The notes under the pieces: generated by a model
What the model saw: only the letters and a program-made list of their open reading frames with translations
Databases searched by the model: none
What the model was told of the DNA's origin: nothing
Shown here: in pieces, positions 16,080 to 29,232 of the stretch
Layout: the number at the start of each line of letters is the position of its first letter
Numbering within the stretch: the first letter of the stretch is position 1
Translations under genes and position numbers: made by a program
Origin: Bradyrhizobium sp. CCGUVB4N
GTDB lineage: Bacteria; Pseudomonadota; Alphaproteobacteria; Rhizobiales; Xanthobacteraceae
Direction: 5' to 3'
Assembly: GCF_024199945.1 (NCBI RefSeq)
Contig: NZ_JANADP010000001.1
Span: 7,812,001 to 7,876,000, forward strand
Length of the DNA: 64,000 nt

Positions 16080-17966
16080 TTACTTCGCCTGCTCGAGCTT
16101 GGCCGCCCTGGCGCGGTCATACCACCACAAGGTCCGCTCCCCCACGCCGCTCGCGTAGTCGGAGAGCGGATAACGCGGCAGGTTCGCCGGATGGCCGAAC
16201 TCGTCCCAATACGCCAGCCGGTGGCTGGTATTGTACCATTGCGGCACCCAATAGCGACCGGCGCGGAAAACGCGGTCGATCGCGCGGCAGGCGACGATCA
16301 GGTCGTTGCGCGTCTCGGCCGCCATCGCCTTGTCCACGAGCGCATCGAGCGCGGGATTGGCGGCGCCGGCAAGGTTGTAGGATCCCTTCGTCGCAGCAGC
16401 TTGAGACGTGAAATAGGTGCGCAGACTGTCGCCGGGCGTCGCCGTCATGGACAGGCGGTTGATCGCCACGTCGAAATCGAAGGATTCGACCCGGGCGCGA
16501 TACTGGACGGCATCGATGAGGCGCAGGTTCGCATCAATACCGAGCATGTTCAGGTTCTTGAGGAACGAGGCGTGGTGCGGCTGGAACGACGCCTCGTCAG
16601 TCAGGAACTCGATGCTGAAGACGTCGCCGTTCGGCAGCAGCCGCTTGCCGTCCTTGACCGGAAGCTGCGCCTCCTGGAGCAATTGCTGCGCCTTGCGGAG
16701 CAGCGTGCGATCCTGGCCTGAACCGTCAGACACCGGCGGCACGAACGGCTCGCCGAAGACTTCGTCAGGCACTTGCCCGCGGAAGGGCTCGAGCAGCTTC
16801 AGCTCCTCGGGCGACGGCATCCCTTCGGCGACGAGATCGGAATTCTGGAACGGCGATCGCGTGCGCGCATAGGCGCCGTACATGATGGTCTTGTTGGTCC
16901 ATTCGAAGTCGAACGCGCAGTTCAACGCTTCGCGCACCTTAGGATTCTTGAACTTGTCGCGCCGCGTGTTGAGGAACCAGCCCTGGCCGCCCGAAGGAGT
17001 CTGGTCCGGCACCTCCTCGCGCTTGACGCGACCGTCCTTAATGGCCGGGAAGTCGTAGCGCGTCGCCCAGATACGCGAGGTGAATTCCTCGCGATAGAGA
17101 TAGTTCTTGCCGGTGAAGCCTTCGAAGGCGACGTCGCGATCGCGGTAGAATTCGTAGCGGATCACGTCGAAATTGTTGCTGCCGCGGCAGACCGGCAGGT
17201 CGGCGCCCCACCAGTCCTTGACGCGCTCGAACTCGATGAAGCGGTTGATCTCGAACTTGCCGACCTTGTACGGACCCGAGCCCAGCGGCGTGTCCGTGGT
17301 GGTCTCATCGAAGACCCGGTTCGCGTAATAGGCCTTGGAGAAGATCGGAAGTCCCGCCACGTAAAGCGGCACGTCGCGCGCGCGCTTCTCGGCGAAGGTC
17401 ACGATCACCGTGGCCTCGTCGAGCGCCTCGGCACCCTTGACGTCGCGCATCTGGATCTGGATCAGCGGATGACCCTTCTCCTTCAGCACGTTGATCGAGA
17501 ATGCGACGTCGTGCGCGGTCAGCTTCGTGCCGTCATGAAACTTCGCCTCGGGCCGCATCGTGAAGCGATAGGCGAGCTTGTCGGGAGAGATCTGCACCGA
17601 CTTCGCGGCAAAGCCGTACATGGCATCGGGCTCGTCACCGGCATGCGCCATCAGCGTGACGAAGGTCAGGTCCATGCCCTGTGCGCCCTCGCCCTTCAGG
17701 ACAAAGGCGTTGAGCGAGTTGAAGGTGAAAAAGGACTGATTGTAGCCGCGCGTTGACGGGATCAGCGAGAATGCGCCACCCTTCGGAGCAATGGGATTGA
17801 CGTAGTCGAAATGATGGAAATCGGCGGGATATTTGAGATCGCCGAACGCCGACATGCCGTGGGCTTCAGCGGGCCCCTCGGACGCCGCCGCGCTGCGGAT
17901 TACGGCAGCGCCAAGCGCGCCGCCGACACCGAGGACCAGCACATGCCGGCGTGAAAGCTGCGCCAT
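16080..17966 (-). CDS. Extracellular peptide-binding protein, YejA type, second copy
   Basis: The start at 17966 gives a 628-residue protein beginning 'MAQLSRRHVLVLGVGGALG', an RR-containing export signal that could use the Tat route. Upstream in-frame codons belong to the preceding gene read in another frame. The mature part is an SBP family 5 protein ('KYPADFHHFDYVNPIAPKGG', 'YRFTMRPEAKFHDG'). It would deliver peptides to YejB/YejE. It lies 14 bases behind a paralogous binding-protein gene, so the operon makes two binding proteins for one permease, probably widening substrate range. Confidence 0.9.
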   Translation of the reverse strand: MAQLSRRHVLVLGVGGALGAAVIRSAAASEGPAEAHGMSAFGDLKYPADFHHFDYVNPIAPKGGAFSLIPSTRGYNQSFFTFNSLNAFVLKGEGAQGMDLTFVTLMAHAGDEPDAMYGFAAKSVQISPDKLAYRFTMRPEAKFHDGTKLTAHDVAFSINVLKEKGHPLIQIQMRDVKGAEALDEATVIVTFAEKRARDVPLYVAGLPIFSKAYYANRVFDETTTDTPLGSGPYKVGKFEINRFIEFERVKDWWGADLPVCRGSNNFDVIRYEFYRDRDVAFEGFTGKNYLYREEFTSRIWATRYDFPAIKDGRVKREEVPDQTPSGGQGWFLNTRRDKFKNPKVREALNCAFDFEWTNKTIMYGAYARTRSPFQNSDLVAEGMPSPEELKLLEPFRGQVPDEVFGEPFVPPVSDGSGQDRTLLRKAQQLLQEAQLPVKDGKRLLPNGDVFSIEFLTDEASFQPHHASFLKNLNMLGIDANLRLIDAVQYRARVESFDFDVAINRLSMTATPGDSLRTYFTSQAAATKGSYNLAGAANPALDALVDKAMAAETRNDLIVACRAIDRVFRAGRYWVPQWYNTSHRLAYWDEFGHPANLPRYPLSDYASGVGERTLWWYDRARAAKLEQAK

Positions 17967-17980
17967 GCGAAACACGTCCT

Positions 17981-19882
17981 TCACGACTTCTTTGCGATCC
18001 GTGCCGCCTTGTCTGCGTCGTACCACCAGACGAACGGGAAGCCGGACTGGCCGTATTTGGGCAATTCCGCCGGCCGACCGAAACGATCCCAGCGCGCGGT
18101 GCGCACCTTCGTGTAGGTCCACTGCGGCACGACGTAGTGATTCCACAGCAGCACCCGGTCGAGCGCTTTGGTGGCCGCGACGAGCTCGTCGCGCCCCTTG
18201 GTGTAGATCACCCGATCGATCAGCTTGTCGACCGCCGGATTCTTGATGCCGGCATAATTCTGCGAACCGACGACGTCGGCCGACTTGGACGACCAGTATT
18301 CGCGCTGCTCGTTGCCCGGCGACTGAGACTCGCCCCACGAGTTGGTGATGACGTCGAAATCCCACTCGCGAGTCCTGTTCTCGTACTGGGTCGGATCGAC
18401 GGTCCGCACGTTGACAGCGATACCGAGACGTTCGAGCGACGGCTTGTAGAACAGCGTAACGCGTTCGAAGCTCGGATCCGAGTTCAGCAGCTCAAGGGAA
18501 AACTGGGCACCGGTCTTGACGTCGATCAGCTTGCGATCGCGCACCTCGTAGCCGGCCTCCTTGAACAGGCGTAGCGCTTCGCGCAGATTGTCACGCACGG
18601 CTTCCGGACTACCACCAACCGGATTGGTGTAGGCTGTCGTGAAGACCTCGGGCGGGACATCGGCGCGGACGGTCTCGAGAATTTCGAGCTCCTTGCCTTG
18701 CGGCAAGCCCGTCGCCATGAGCTCATCGAGGCCGTCGAAATAGCTGCTGACGCGCTTGTACTGACCGAAGAAGAGCTGCTTGTTCATCTCCTCGAAGTCG
18801 AATGCGTAATTGAGCGCACGACGCACGCGGGGATCCCTGAACTTGGCGCGGCGCAGGTTCGGCACGAACGCCTGCATGACGCCCGAACTGCGATTGGGGA
18901 ATTCCTCGAGGATCACCCGCTTTTCAGTCACGGCCGGGAAGTCGTAGGCCGTCGCCCAGTTCTTCGCGCTGTTCTCGGTGCGCCAGTCGACCTGATCGGC
19001 CTTGAAGGCCTCGATCGCCACAGTGGTGTCGCGGAAATACTCGTAGCGGATCTCGTCGAAATTGTTGCGGCCAACATTGACGGCGAGGTCGCGCCCCCAA
19101 TAATCCTTCACGCGCTCGAGCGTAAATGACCGGCCCGCGTCGTACGCCTTGACACGGTAAGGACCAGAACCGAGGGGAATTTCCAGCGTGGTCGTGGAGA
19201 TGTCGCGCTTGCGGCCCTGCGCGTCGGTGCCCTCCCACCAGTGCTTCGGCAAGACCGTGAGCTGCCCCACGATCTGCGGCAGTTCGCGATTGCCCGGCGC
19301 GTCGAACACGAACTTCACTTCGCGCTCGCCCACCTTCTCGGCCTTCACCACATGGCTGTAATAGGCCGCGTATCTGGGGTGGAGCTTCTTGAAGGAATCG
19401 AACGAGAAGATCACGTCATCCGCAGTGACCGGCTTGCCGTCATGCCATTTAGCCTGCGGCCGCAAACGATAGACCACGAAGGAAAAATCGTCGGGGTGGC
19501 TAACGGCTTCGGCCAGCGCGCCGTATTCGGTCGAGACTTCGTCGAGCGCCTCCGTCATGAGGGCCTCATAGATGAACCCGATGGCACCGGCGACCTGTCC
19601 CTTCACACCAGAGACGACCATGTTGAGATTGTCGAAGGTGCCGATGGCGATCTGCCGAACGGTACCGCCCTTGGGCGCGTCCGGATTGACGTAATCGAAG
19701 CGCTTGAAGTCGGCGGGATACTTGACGTTGCCGAACAGCGACAGCGCATGGCGCCACGGGAGCTCGCCGGCCGACTGCGCCTCGGCAGTTCCGATGACGG
19801 GAAGGCCCGCCACAGAGCCGAGGGCGGGGAGCGCAGCAAATGCAGCGCCGGTGAGCAGGAGATCGCGTCGGGTAATGGCCAA
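17981..19882 (-). CDS. yejA: Extracellular peptide-binding protein, YejA type, first copy
   Basis: The 633-residue protein begins with a twin-arginine-like signal ('ITRRDLLLTGAAFAALPAL') and continues as an SBP family 5 domain ('KYPADFKRFDYVNPDAPKGG', 'YRLRPQAKWHDGKPV'). The best start in frame is a TTG at 19882; an ATG eight bases further out is out of frame. There is only a weak GGGA upstream, so initiation may be inefficient or the start slightly different. It is the first gene of the yej operon; the promoter should lie in 19883-20042. It is paralogous to the next gene across its length. Confidence 0.9.
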   Translation of the reverse strand: MAITRRDLLLTGAAFAALPALGSVAGLPVIGTAEAQSAGELPWRHALSLFGNVKYPADFKRFDYVNPDAPKGGTVRQIAIGTFDNLNMVVSGVKGQVAGAIGFIYEALMTEALDEVSTEYGALAEAVSHPDDFSFVVYRLRPQAKWHDGKPVTADDVIFSFDSFKKLHPRYAAYYSHVVKAEKVGEREVKFVFDAPGNRELPQIVGQLTVLPKHWWEGTDAQGRKRDISTTTLEIPLGSGPYRVKAYDAGRSFTLERVKDYWGRDLAVNVGRNNFDEIRYEYFRDTTVAIEAFKADQVDWRTENSAKNWATAYDFPAVTEKRVILEEFPNRSSGVMQAFVPNLRRAKFRDPRVRRALNYAFDFEEMNKQLFFGQYKRVSSYFDGLDELMATGLPQGKELEILETVRADVPPEVFTTAYTNPVGGSPEAVRDNLREALRLFKEAGYEVRDRKLIDVKTGAQFSLELLNSDPSFERVTLFYKPSLERLGIAVNVRTVDPTQYENRTREWDFDVITNSWGESQSPGNEQREYWSSKSADVVGSQNYAGIKNPAVDKLIDRVIYTKGRDELVAATKALDRVLLWNHYVVPQWTYTKVRTARWDRFGRPAELPKYGQSGFPFVWWYDADKAARIAKKS

Positions 19883-20042
19883 ATCAACATCCCAGTCTTG
19901 AAGGAGGTTACCCCTTTAAGTGCTCAATATAGGCGAGGTTTCGACGGAATATGTTGCTTTTTCCTCATGTTGGAAGGCCGGACGGCCTGCCAGATGCGGC
20001 CAAACGCCCCGATAACAACGTCGCGAGGCCCGAATACGGAAA

Positions 20043-20066
20043 CGGCCAGGCTTTGAGGCCTGGCCG
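20043..20066 (-). terminator. Hairpin downstream of cycM
   Basis: cggccaggc (20043-20051) and gcctggccg (20058-20066) form a perfect nine-pair stem with a six-base loop, starting 30 bases past the cycM stop. There is no T run on the minus strand, so it may be a weak terminator or an mRNA 3' end. 19883-20042 between yejA and this hairpin shows no gene. Confidence 0.5.
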
Positions 20067-20095
20067 CACATCCAATATCGAGAGACCGGAGAGCC

Positions 20096-20650
20096 TTATT
20101 TCGCCGCGGTCGGGAGCGGCTTCGGGCTGTCGGAGAGGCTGTTCAGGTAGGCGATCACGTCGGCGCGCTCGCTGTCCTTCGGGATACCTGCAAAACCCAT
20201 CGCGGTGCCGGGAACGGCAGCCTTGGGATTGGCGATGAACTTGTTGAGCGCGTCGAAGTCCCAGGTACCGCCCTTGCTCTTCATGCCGGCCGAGAAGTTG
20301 AAGCCGCCGCGGCCTTCGCCGACGTGGTCGCCGACGACGCCGTAGAGGTTCGGACCAACGCGGTTCGGGCCGCCCTTCTCGAAGGTGTGGCAGGCGCCGC
20401 ACTTCTTGGCGGCGGACGCGCCCTTCTCGACGGAGGCGGTCTGGAGCAGCTTTTCGATCGGCTCGGACGGGGCCGCGGCCGCGCCCGCGCCGCCCTTGTC
20501 GCCGGCTTCTTCCTTCACGGCGATCTCGAAGCCCGGCTTTTCCGGAAATTTCGGCGAGAACAGCGCCTGCGCGGTGAAGCTCGTCACCAGCAGAACGAGA
20601 CAGGTGCCAAGCAGAGCACCGAGAATCTTATTGAGTTCGAAAGAGTCCAT
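20096..20650 (-). CDS. cycM: Membrane-anchored cytochrome c (CycM type)
   Basis: From the ATG at 20650 the 184-residue protein has an uncleaved N-terminal anchor ('ILGALLGTCLVLLVTSFTAQ'), an Ala/Gly/Pro-rich linker (about 45-65) and a class I cytochrome c domain with heme motif CGACH (Cys84, Cys87, His88) and axial Met151 in 'GTAMGF'. This is the CycM layout of Bradyrhizobium, in which the anchored cytochrome passes electrons from the bc1 complex to the aa3 oxidase. It is divergent from kdsB with 221 bases between. A longer frame to 20788 lacks signal character, so the shorter start is used. Confidence 0.92.
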   Translation of the reverse strand: MDSFELNKILGALLGTCLVLLVTSFTAQALFSPKFPEKPGFEIAVKEEAGDKGGAGAAAAPSEPIEKLLQTASVEKGASAAKKCGACHTFEKGGPNRVGPNLYGVVGDHVGEGRGGFNFSAGMKSKGGTWDFDALNKFIANPKAAVPGTAMGFAGIPKDSERADVIAYLNSLSDSPKPLPTAAK

Positions 20651-20871
20651 TTCCGGCCAGGCCCCACACCGCAAGAAGGAATAGGCGGCCGGGCGGCCGC
20701 CAGGACGAGCCTCGGGAGAATCAAAAACGTTCCTTATTGTTTCCCCGAGTTTTGCCATTGAGATATCGGTTTGCCCGGGGTCTGGCAACCCGTATAAGCG
20801 ACCCGGCTTTCAGCCCATCCCCACCCCATTTCTCGGTGCGGAAAACGCCCCGTTTCCAGGCCCTTGAACAG

Positions 20872-21612
20872 ATGACCGATCCCCGCATCCTGGTGCTGAT
20901 CCCGGCCCGCATGGCCGCCACCCGCCTGCCCGGCAAGCCGCTCGCTGATATCGCGGGCCTGCCGATGATCGTGCACGTGATGCGGCGCGCCGAGGCCGCC
21001 GGCATCGGCCGGGTCGCGGTGGCAACCGACACGGCGGAAATCGCTGCAGTCGTGACCGCCCATGGCGGCGAGGCCGTGATGACCCGCGCGGAGCACCCCT
21101 CAGGCTCCGACCGCATCCACGAGGCCATGCAGAAGCTCGATCCGGACGGCAAGGCCGAGATCGTGGTCAATCTCCAGGGCGATTTCCCGACGATTGCGCC
21201 AGAGAGCCTCCGCGAGGTGCTTCCCCCCTTCGCCGATCCCGCGGTCGACATTGTGACGCTGGCCTCGCAGATCCACACCGAGGAAGAGGACCTCGCGCCC
21301 AGCGTCGTGAAGGCCATCGGCACCCGCATCGGCCCCAAACGGCTGCGGGCGCTCTATTTCACCCGTGCCACCGCACCTCATGGCAACGGACCGCGCTACC
21401 ACCATATCGGCGTCTACGCCTATCGCCGCGCTGCGCTCGAGCGGTTCGTGTCCCTGCCGCCCTCGCCCCTGGAGCGCCAAGAGAGTCTGGAGCAGCTGCG
21501 GGCCGTGGAGGACGGCATGCGGATCGACATCATGATCGTCGACAGCGTGCCGCGCGGCGTCGACACGCCGCCCGACCTCGAAACCGCGCGCAGCATCCTT
21601 TCCAAATCCTGA
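20872..21612 (+). CDS. kdsB: 3-deoxy-manno-octulosonate cytidylyltransferase
   Basis: The 246-residue enzyme activates Kdo with CTP to CMP-Kdo for lipopolysaccharide inner core and lipid A maturation. It shows the nucleotidyltransferase start 'ILVLIPARMAATRLPGKPL', 'VVATDTAEI'-type beta strand, 'HPSGSDRIHEA' and the Asp of 'VNLQGDFPTI', where the KdsB family normally has QGDxP. Length matches the family (about 245-250). The start at 20872 begins right at the conserved N terminus. pheA follows after 21 bases, so the two are probably co-transcribed; this kdsB-pheA pairing is common in this group. Confidence 0.95.
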   Translation: MTDPRILVLIPARMAATRLPGKPLADIAGLPMIVHVMRRAEAAGIGRVAVATDTAEIAAVVTAHGGEAVMTRAEHPSGSDRIHEAMQKLDPDGKAEIVVNLQGDFPTIAPESLREVLPPFADPAVDIVTLASQIHTEEEDLAPSVVKAIGTRIGPKRLRALYFTRATAPHGNGPRYHHIGVYAYRRAALERFVSLPPSPLERQESLEQLRAVEDGMRIDIMIVDSVPRGVDTPPDLETARSILSKS

Positions 21613-21633
21613 GCCGCTGCTACAAGGCCCGTC

Positions 21634-22494
21634 ATGAGCAAGCTGAAAATCGCATTCCAGGGCGAACCTGGCGCCAATTCCCATATCGCCATCGTCGAGG
21701 CCTACCCCGACGCCGAGCCGATGCCCTGTGCCACCTTCGAGGACGCGCTGTCGGCGATCTCCTCGGGCGAGGCCGATCTTGGGATGATCCCGATCGAGAA
21801 TTCGGTCGCCGGCCGCGTCGCCGACATCCACCATTTGCTGCCGGCCTCCGGCCTCTTCATCATCGGCGAATGGTTCCTGCCGGTCCGGCATCAATTGATG
21901 GCGATCAAGGGCACCAAACTGTCGGACATCAAGTCCGTCGAGAGCCACGTGCACGCCCTCGGCCAGTGCCGCCGCATCATCCGCAAGCTCGGTATCAAAG
22001 GCATCGTGCACGCCGACACCGCCGGCAGCGCCCGCGACATTTCCGAGCGCAAGGACAAGAGCGTCGCCGCGATCGCCTCGCGGCTGGCCGCGCAGATCTA
22101 TGGCCTCGACATCCTTGCCGAGGACATCGAAGACGAGGCCCACAACACCACGCGCTTCGTGGTGCTGGCGCGCGAGCCGAAATGGGCGGCCCAAGGTTCG
22201 GGTCCGCTGGTCACGACTTTTGTATTCCGCGTGCGCAACCTTCCCGCCGCGCTCTACAAGGCGCTCGGCGGCTTTGCCACCAACGGCGTCAACATGACCA
22301 AGCTCGAGAGCTACATGGTCGACGGCAATTTCTTCGCCACGCAGTTTTATGCTGACGTCGACGGCCACCCCGACGACAAGGGCCTCGCGTTTGCGATCGA
22401 GGAGCTGAAATTCTTCTCGCGCGAATTCCGCATCGTCGGCGTGTATCCCGGCCACCCGTTCCGCGCGACGTTCAGCGAGACGCAGCAGGATTGA
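21634..22494 (+). CDS. pheA: Prephenate dehydratase
   Basis: The 286-residue enzyme converts prephenate to phenylpyruvate in phenylalanine synthesis. It has the PDT domain ('FQGEPGANSHIA', 'MIPIENSVAGRVADIHHLL', and the catalytic Thr-Thr-Arg in 'NTTRFVVLAR') and a C-terminal ACT domain from about residue 195, with 'GVNMTKLESYMVDGNF' as the phenylalanine-binding region for feedback inhibition. No chorismate mutase domain is fused, unlike the E. coli protein. It lies 21 bases behind kdsB. Confidence 0.95.
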   Translation: MSKLKIAFQGEPGANSHIAIVEAYPDAEPMPCATFEDALSAISSGEADLGMIPIENSVAGRVADIHHLLPASGLFIIGEWFLPVRHQLMAIKGTKLSDIKSVESHVHALGQCRRIIRKLGIKGIVHADTAGSARDISERKDKSVAAIASRLAAQIYGLDILAEDIEDEAHNTTRFVVLAREPKWAAQGSGPLVTTFVFRVRNLPAALYKALGGFATNGVNMTKLESYMVDGNFFATQFYADVDGHPDDKGLAFAIEELKFFSREFRIVGVYPGHPFRATFSETQQD

Positions 22495-22500
22495 TCTTTC

Positions 22501-22685
22501 ACCCTCCCCTGGAGGGGTCCGAGACGAGCGTAGCTCGCTCGTGGGTCGGCTCACATTGAGCGCAGCGAAATGTGAGACGGGGTGGGGTGACGGTCTCTCC
22601 TCATCCAACAGTGCCCGTTTGGAGAGATCACCCCACCCCGCTCGCGCTGCGCGCGATCGACCCTCCCCCTCCAGGGGAGGGTAAG
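22501..22685. repeat. Palindromic repeat family D, copy 1 (ctcccctggagg ends)
   Basis: accctcccctggagggg at the left pairs with ccctccaggggagggt at the right; the interior carries smaller inverted segments around gtgaccaccc-like cores (ggggtggggtgacggtctct / agagatcaccccacccc). It fills the space between convergent pheA and the monooxygenase gene, ending exactly at that gene's stop. Related copies: 29055-29227 and 58825-58990. Confidence 0.85.
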
Positions 22686-23702
22686 TTACGCCGCCTGCTT
22701 CGCCAGCCCGAACGCCTCCGCGAGCAGCGAATAGGACCTCTTGCGCGCCTCGTGATCGTACACGGCCGTGATCACCATCAACTCGTCCGGCTTGCTCGCA
22801 TCCATCAGCGGCTGAAGCTTCTTCTGCACCGTCGCCGGACTGCCGACGAACAGGCGCGAGCGGTTGCGCACGATCGAGACGCGCTCGGAATCCGTATAGG
22901 GATAGGCCAGCGCCTCCTCGACGCTCGGCAGCGGCAGATACTGACCGCGGTCGCGGCGCAGCCGGTTGAGATCGAAGGACGTCGCGAGCTTTTCGGCCTC
23001 TTCGTCGGTATCGGCCGCGATGACGGCGACCGCAAGGATCGCATGCGGGGTCGCGCGCCAGGCCGAGGGCTGGAAGCGGTTGCGATAGTGCACCATCGCA
23101 TCAATCGCATCGTGAGACGCGAAATGATGCGCGAAGGCGAAGCCCATGCCGACTTGCGCGGCAAGCTCCGACGAATAATCGCTGGAGCCGAGCAGCCAGA
23201 TCGGCGGCAACGGACTGTCGTCAGGCATCGCGACGACGTTGTGGTAGGGATGGCCTGCAGGAAATTCGCGGGTCTCCCACAAAATCAATTCATGCAGCCG
23301 CTCCAGGAAATCGCCACCCTCGCGGCGGTCGAGCCGGCTGCGCAACGCATAGGCCGTGGCACCATCAGTGCCCGGAGCGCGGCCGAGGCCGAGATCGATA
23401 CGGCCGGGAAACAATGCCTCCAGCATCTTGAAGCGCTCGGCCACCACCAGCGGCGCGTGGTTGGGCAGCATCACGCCGCCGGAGCCGACGCGGATATGCT
23501 TCGTGACCGCAGCGATCTGCCCGATCATCACGTCGGGCGCCGGGCTCGCGACCGAGGCAAGGTTATGGTGCTCGGCGAGCCAGTAGCGGACATAGCCGAG
23601 CCCATCGACATGGCGCGCCAGGTCGATGCTGTTGCGCAGCGCTGCGGCGGGCTTTGTACCTGTGGTGACGACGGAGAGGTCGAGGACTGAAAGCGGGATC
23701 AT
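22686..23702 (-). CDS. LLM-class flavin-dependent oxidoreductase
   Basis: The 338-residue protein is a luciferase-like (alpha/beta-barrel) flavoprotein: 'LDLSVVTTGTKPAAALRNSI' at the start, 'YWLAEHHN', 'RVGSGGVMLPNH', 'ERFKMLEALFPGRIDLGLGRAPG'. It belongs to the group often called MsnO8-like or YhbW-like. These use reduced FMN for monooxygenation or related reactions; the substrate is unknown. There is no partner flavin reductase nearby. It is convergent with pheA, with a family D palindrome filling the gap. Confidence 0.9.
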   Translation of the reverse strand: MIPLSVLDLSVVTTGTKPAAALRNSIDLARHVDGLGYVRYWLAEHHNLASVASPAPDVMIGQIAAVTKHIRVGSGGVMLPNHAPLVVAERFKMLEALFPGRIDLGLGRAPGTDGATAYALRSRLDRREGGDFLERLHELILWETREFPAGHPYHNVVAMPDDSPLPPIWLLGSSDYSSELAAQVGMGFAFAHHFASHDAIDAMVHYRNRFQPSAWRATPHAILAVAVIAADTDEEAEKLATSFDLNRLRRDRGQYLPLPSVEEALAYPYTDSERVSIVRNRSRLFVGSPATVQKKLQPLMDASKPDELMVITAVYDHEARKRSYSLLAEAFGLAKQAA

Positions 23703-24104
23703 GGCGCGCTAACGTAGTGGAGGGCCGCGCGGCGGCAATGGGCCAACAGCGCAGGTCTGGCGTGTGCGGGCGGAGAGGCCGTGCGGGCGGCAGGAGCGCG
23801 ATGTTGGGACGATTGTAGGCCATGCAACATCAAATTCATCCTGCCCACCGCCACATAGCGCGATTATCGCACCCCTAAAATAGAAATAATATATTGATAT
23901 TGTTATATTTTATTCTCTTACGCACCGCCTCCCACTCCAGTCCTCTGCATCGCAATATTTGACATCCTTCCGGCAAAAGTGGGCGACTTCCCATCTCTGA
24001 TGGGCTGTCGAGAAATCCGCCATTGCCCTATCTTACCCGCTCCCAACTTGGACCCGACCGCCGCCGCGAAACCGCTGGCGCGCGCCCCTGGAGTGAGTGG
24101 TGCC
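23703..24104. promoter_or_regulatory. Divergent upstream region with an AT-rich tract before metF
   Basis: This 402-base gap holds no convincing gene. Within it, about 23875-23925 is strikingly A+T-rich (taaaatagaaataatatatt, then ttgatattgttatattttat) against the G+C-rich background. It probably contains the metF-metH promoter; an operator or upstream activating element there is inferred. I could not fold a recognised S-adenosylmethionine riboswitch by eye. Confidence 0.4.
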
Positions 24105-25022
24105 ATGACCGATTTGACGACGCCTGCCCACCCTGACGGGCACCTCACCGCAAAGCGGCCCGCGATCTCCTTCGAGTTCTTTCCGCCCAAGACCGAAGAT
24201 ATGGAGCGGAATCTCTGGGAGACCATCAACCGGCTGGCCCCGCTCGACCCGAAATTCGTCTCGGTGACCTATGGCGCCGGTGGCTCGACCCGCGAACGCA
24301 CCCACTCGACCATCGCCCGCATCCTCAAAGAGACCGCGCTGCTGCCGGCCGCGCATCTGACCTGCGTCGGCGCCTCGCGCGGCGAGATCGACGAGATCGT
24401 CGACCGCTACCACGAGGTCGGCGTCCGCCACATCGTCGGCCTGCGCGGCGATCCCGCCGGCGGAATCGGCACGCCTTACGCGAGCCATCCCGACGGCTAT
24501 CAGACGTCCGACGCGCTCGTCGCCGGCATCAAGAAGCGGCACAGCGATATCGAGGTCTCCGTCTCGGCTTACCCCGAGAAGCATCCCGAAGCACGCGACT
24601 TCGATGCTGACATCGATACGCTCAAGGCCAAGGTCGATGCAGGCGCGACCCGCGCGATTACGCAGGTGTTCTTCGATAACGACCTCTACTTCCGCTATCT
24701 CGACCGCGTCCGCGCCCGCGGCATCAACATCCCGATCGTGCCGGGCATCATGCCCATGCACAATTTCAAGCAGGCCCGCAATTTCGTCACCCGCGCCGGC
24801 ACCACCGTGCCGGACTGGTTCGCCGCGAAGTTCGAGGGCCTCGACGACGATGCCGAGACCCGCAAGCTTGTGGCCGCGACGGTTGCGGCAGGCCAGGTGC
24901 AAAAGCTCGCCAAGAACGGCGTCGACACCTTCCATTTCTACACCATGAACCGCGCCGATCTCGTGTTCGCGATCAGCCATTTGCTCGGCATTCGCGCCAA
25001 GAGCGCGCAGAAGGCGGCTTAA
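24105..25022 (+). CDS. metF: Methylenetetrahydrofolate reductase
   Basis: The 305-residue flavoprotein reduces 5,10-methylene-THF to 5-methyl-THF, the methyl donor for MetH. Family motifs: 'ISFEFFPPKTEDME' at the start of the barrel, 'FVSVTYGAGGSTRERTH' (folate/FAD region), 'LTCVGASRGEID', 'HIVGLRGDPAGG' and 'ITQVFFDND'. The ATG at 24105 is preceded by GGAG about a dozen bases away and is nearest the conserved core; an upstream in-frame ATG at 23979 adds 42 unlikely residues. It ends 6 bases before metH. Confidence 0.94.
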   Translation: MTDLTTPAHPDGHLTAKRPAISFEFFPPKTEDMERNLWETINRLAPLDPKFVSVTYGAGGSTRERTHSTIARILKETALLPAAHLTCVGASRGEIDEIVDRYHEVGVRHIVGLRGDPAGGIGTPYASHPDGYQTSDALVAGIKKRHSDIEVSVSAYPEKHPEARDFDADIDTLKAKVDAGATRAITQVFFDNDLYFRYLDRVRARGINIPIVPGIMPMHNFKQARNFVTRAGTTVPDWFAAKFEGLDDDAETRKLVAATVAAGQVQKLAKNGVDTFHFYTMNRADLVFAISHLLGIRAKSAQKAA

Positions 25023-25028
25023 GACATC

Positions 25029-28880
<3,852 letters not shown>

Positions 28881-28898
28881 ACTCACGGAACGCGAGAC

Positions 28899-28967
28899 GC
28901 GAAAACGACCCCATGCACAGTACGGATGGGGTTGAATGGCCTGGTGATTTTCGGTCTAACCGAAAAT
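28899..28967. repeat. Second copy of the accccatgcacagta motif, followed by a nine-pair hairpin
   Basis: accccatgcacagta at 28908-28922 matches 2016-2030 exactly, with the same gcgaaa lead-in. Downstream, attttcggt (28947-28955) and accgaaaat (28959-28967) form a perfect stem with a three-base loop, a plausible terminator for metF-metH. The region between this and the family D repeat holds no gene. Confidence 0.5.
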
Positions 28968-29054
28968 TACTTGCTCCGTCGGGCAAAACACCTGTATCGA
29001 GGCAGGATCGGGTGTCGCGTGTGAAGGCAACTCTCATCCCAAACGCACGGTCCC

Positions 29055-29227
29055 CATCCTCCCCTGGAGGGGGAGGGTCGCTTCGTATGAGCGAAGCGAA
29101 ATGCGAAGCGGGGTGGGGTGACGGTCTCTCCACCTCGAACAGTGTCCGTGTGGAGGGATCACCCCACCCCGTCTCACATTTCGCTACGCTCATGTGAGCC
29201 GACCCTCCCCCTCCAGGGGAGGGTAAG
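29055..29227. repeat. Palindromic repeat family D, copy 2
   Basis: atcctcccctggagggg at the left and cccctccaggggagggtaag at the right, with ggggtggggtgacggtctct inside, match the copies at 22501 and 58825. It lies between convergent metH and the GST-like gene and ends five bases before the GST stop. Confidence 0.85.
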
Positions 29228-29232
29228 AGGCC

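Noticed and set aside
22501..22685. Possible CRISPR or tandem-repeat array
   Set aside because: The structure is a single nested palindrome, not regularly spaced repeats with unique spacers.
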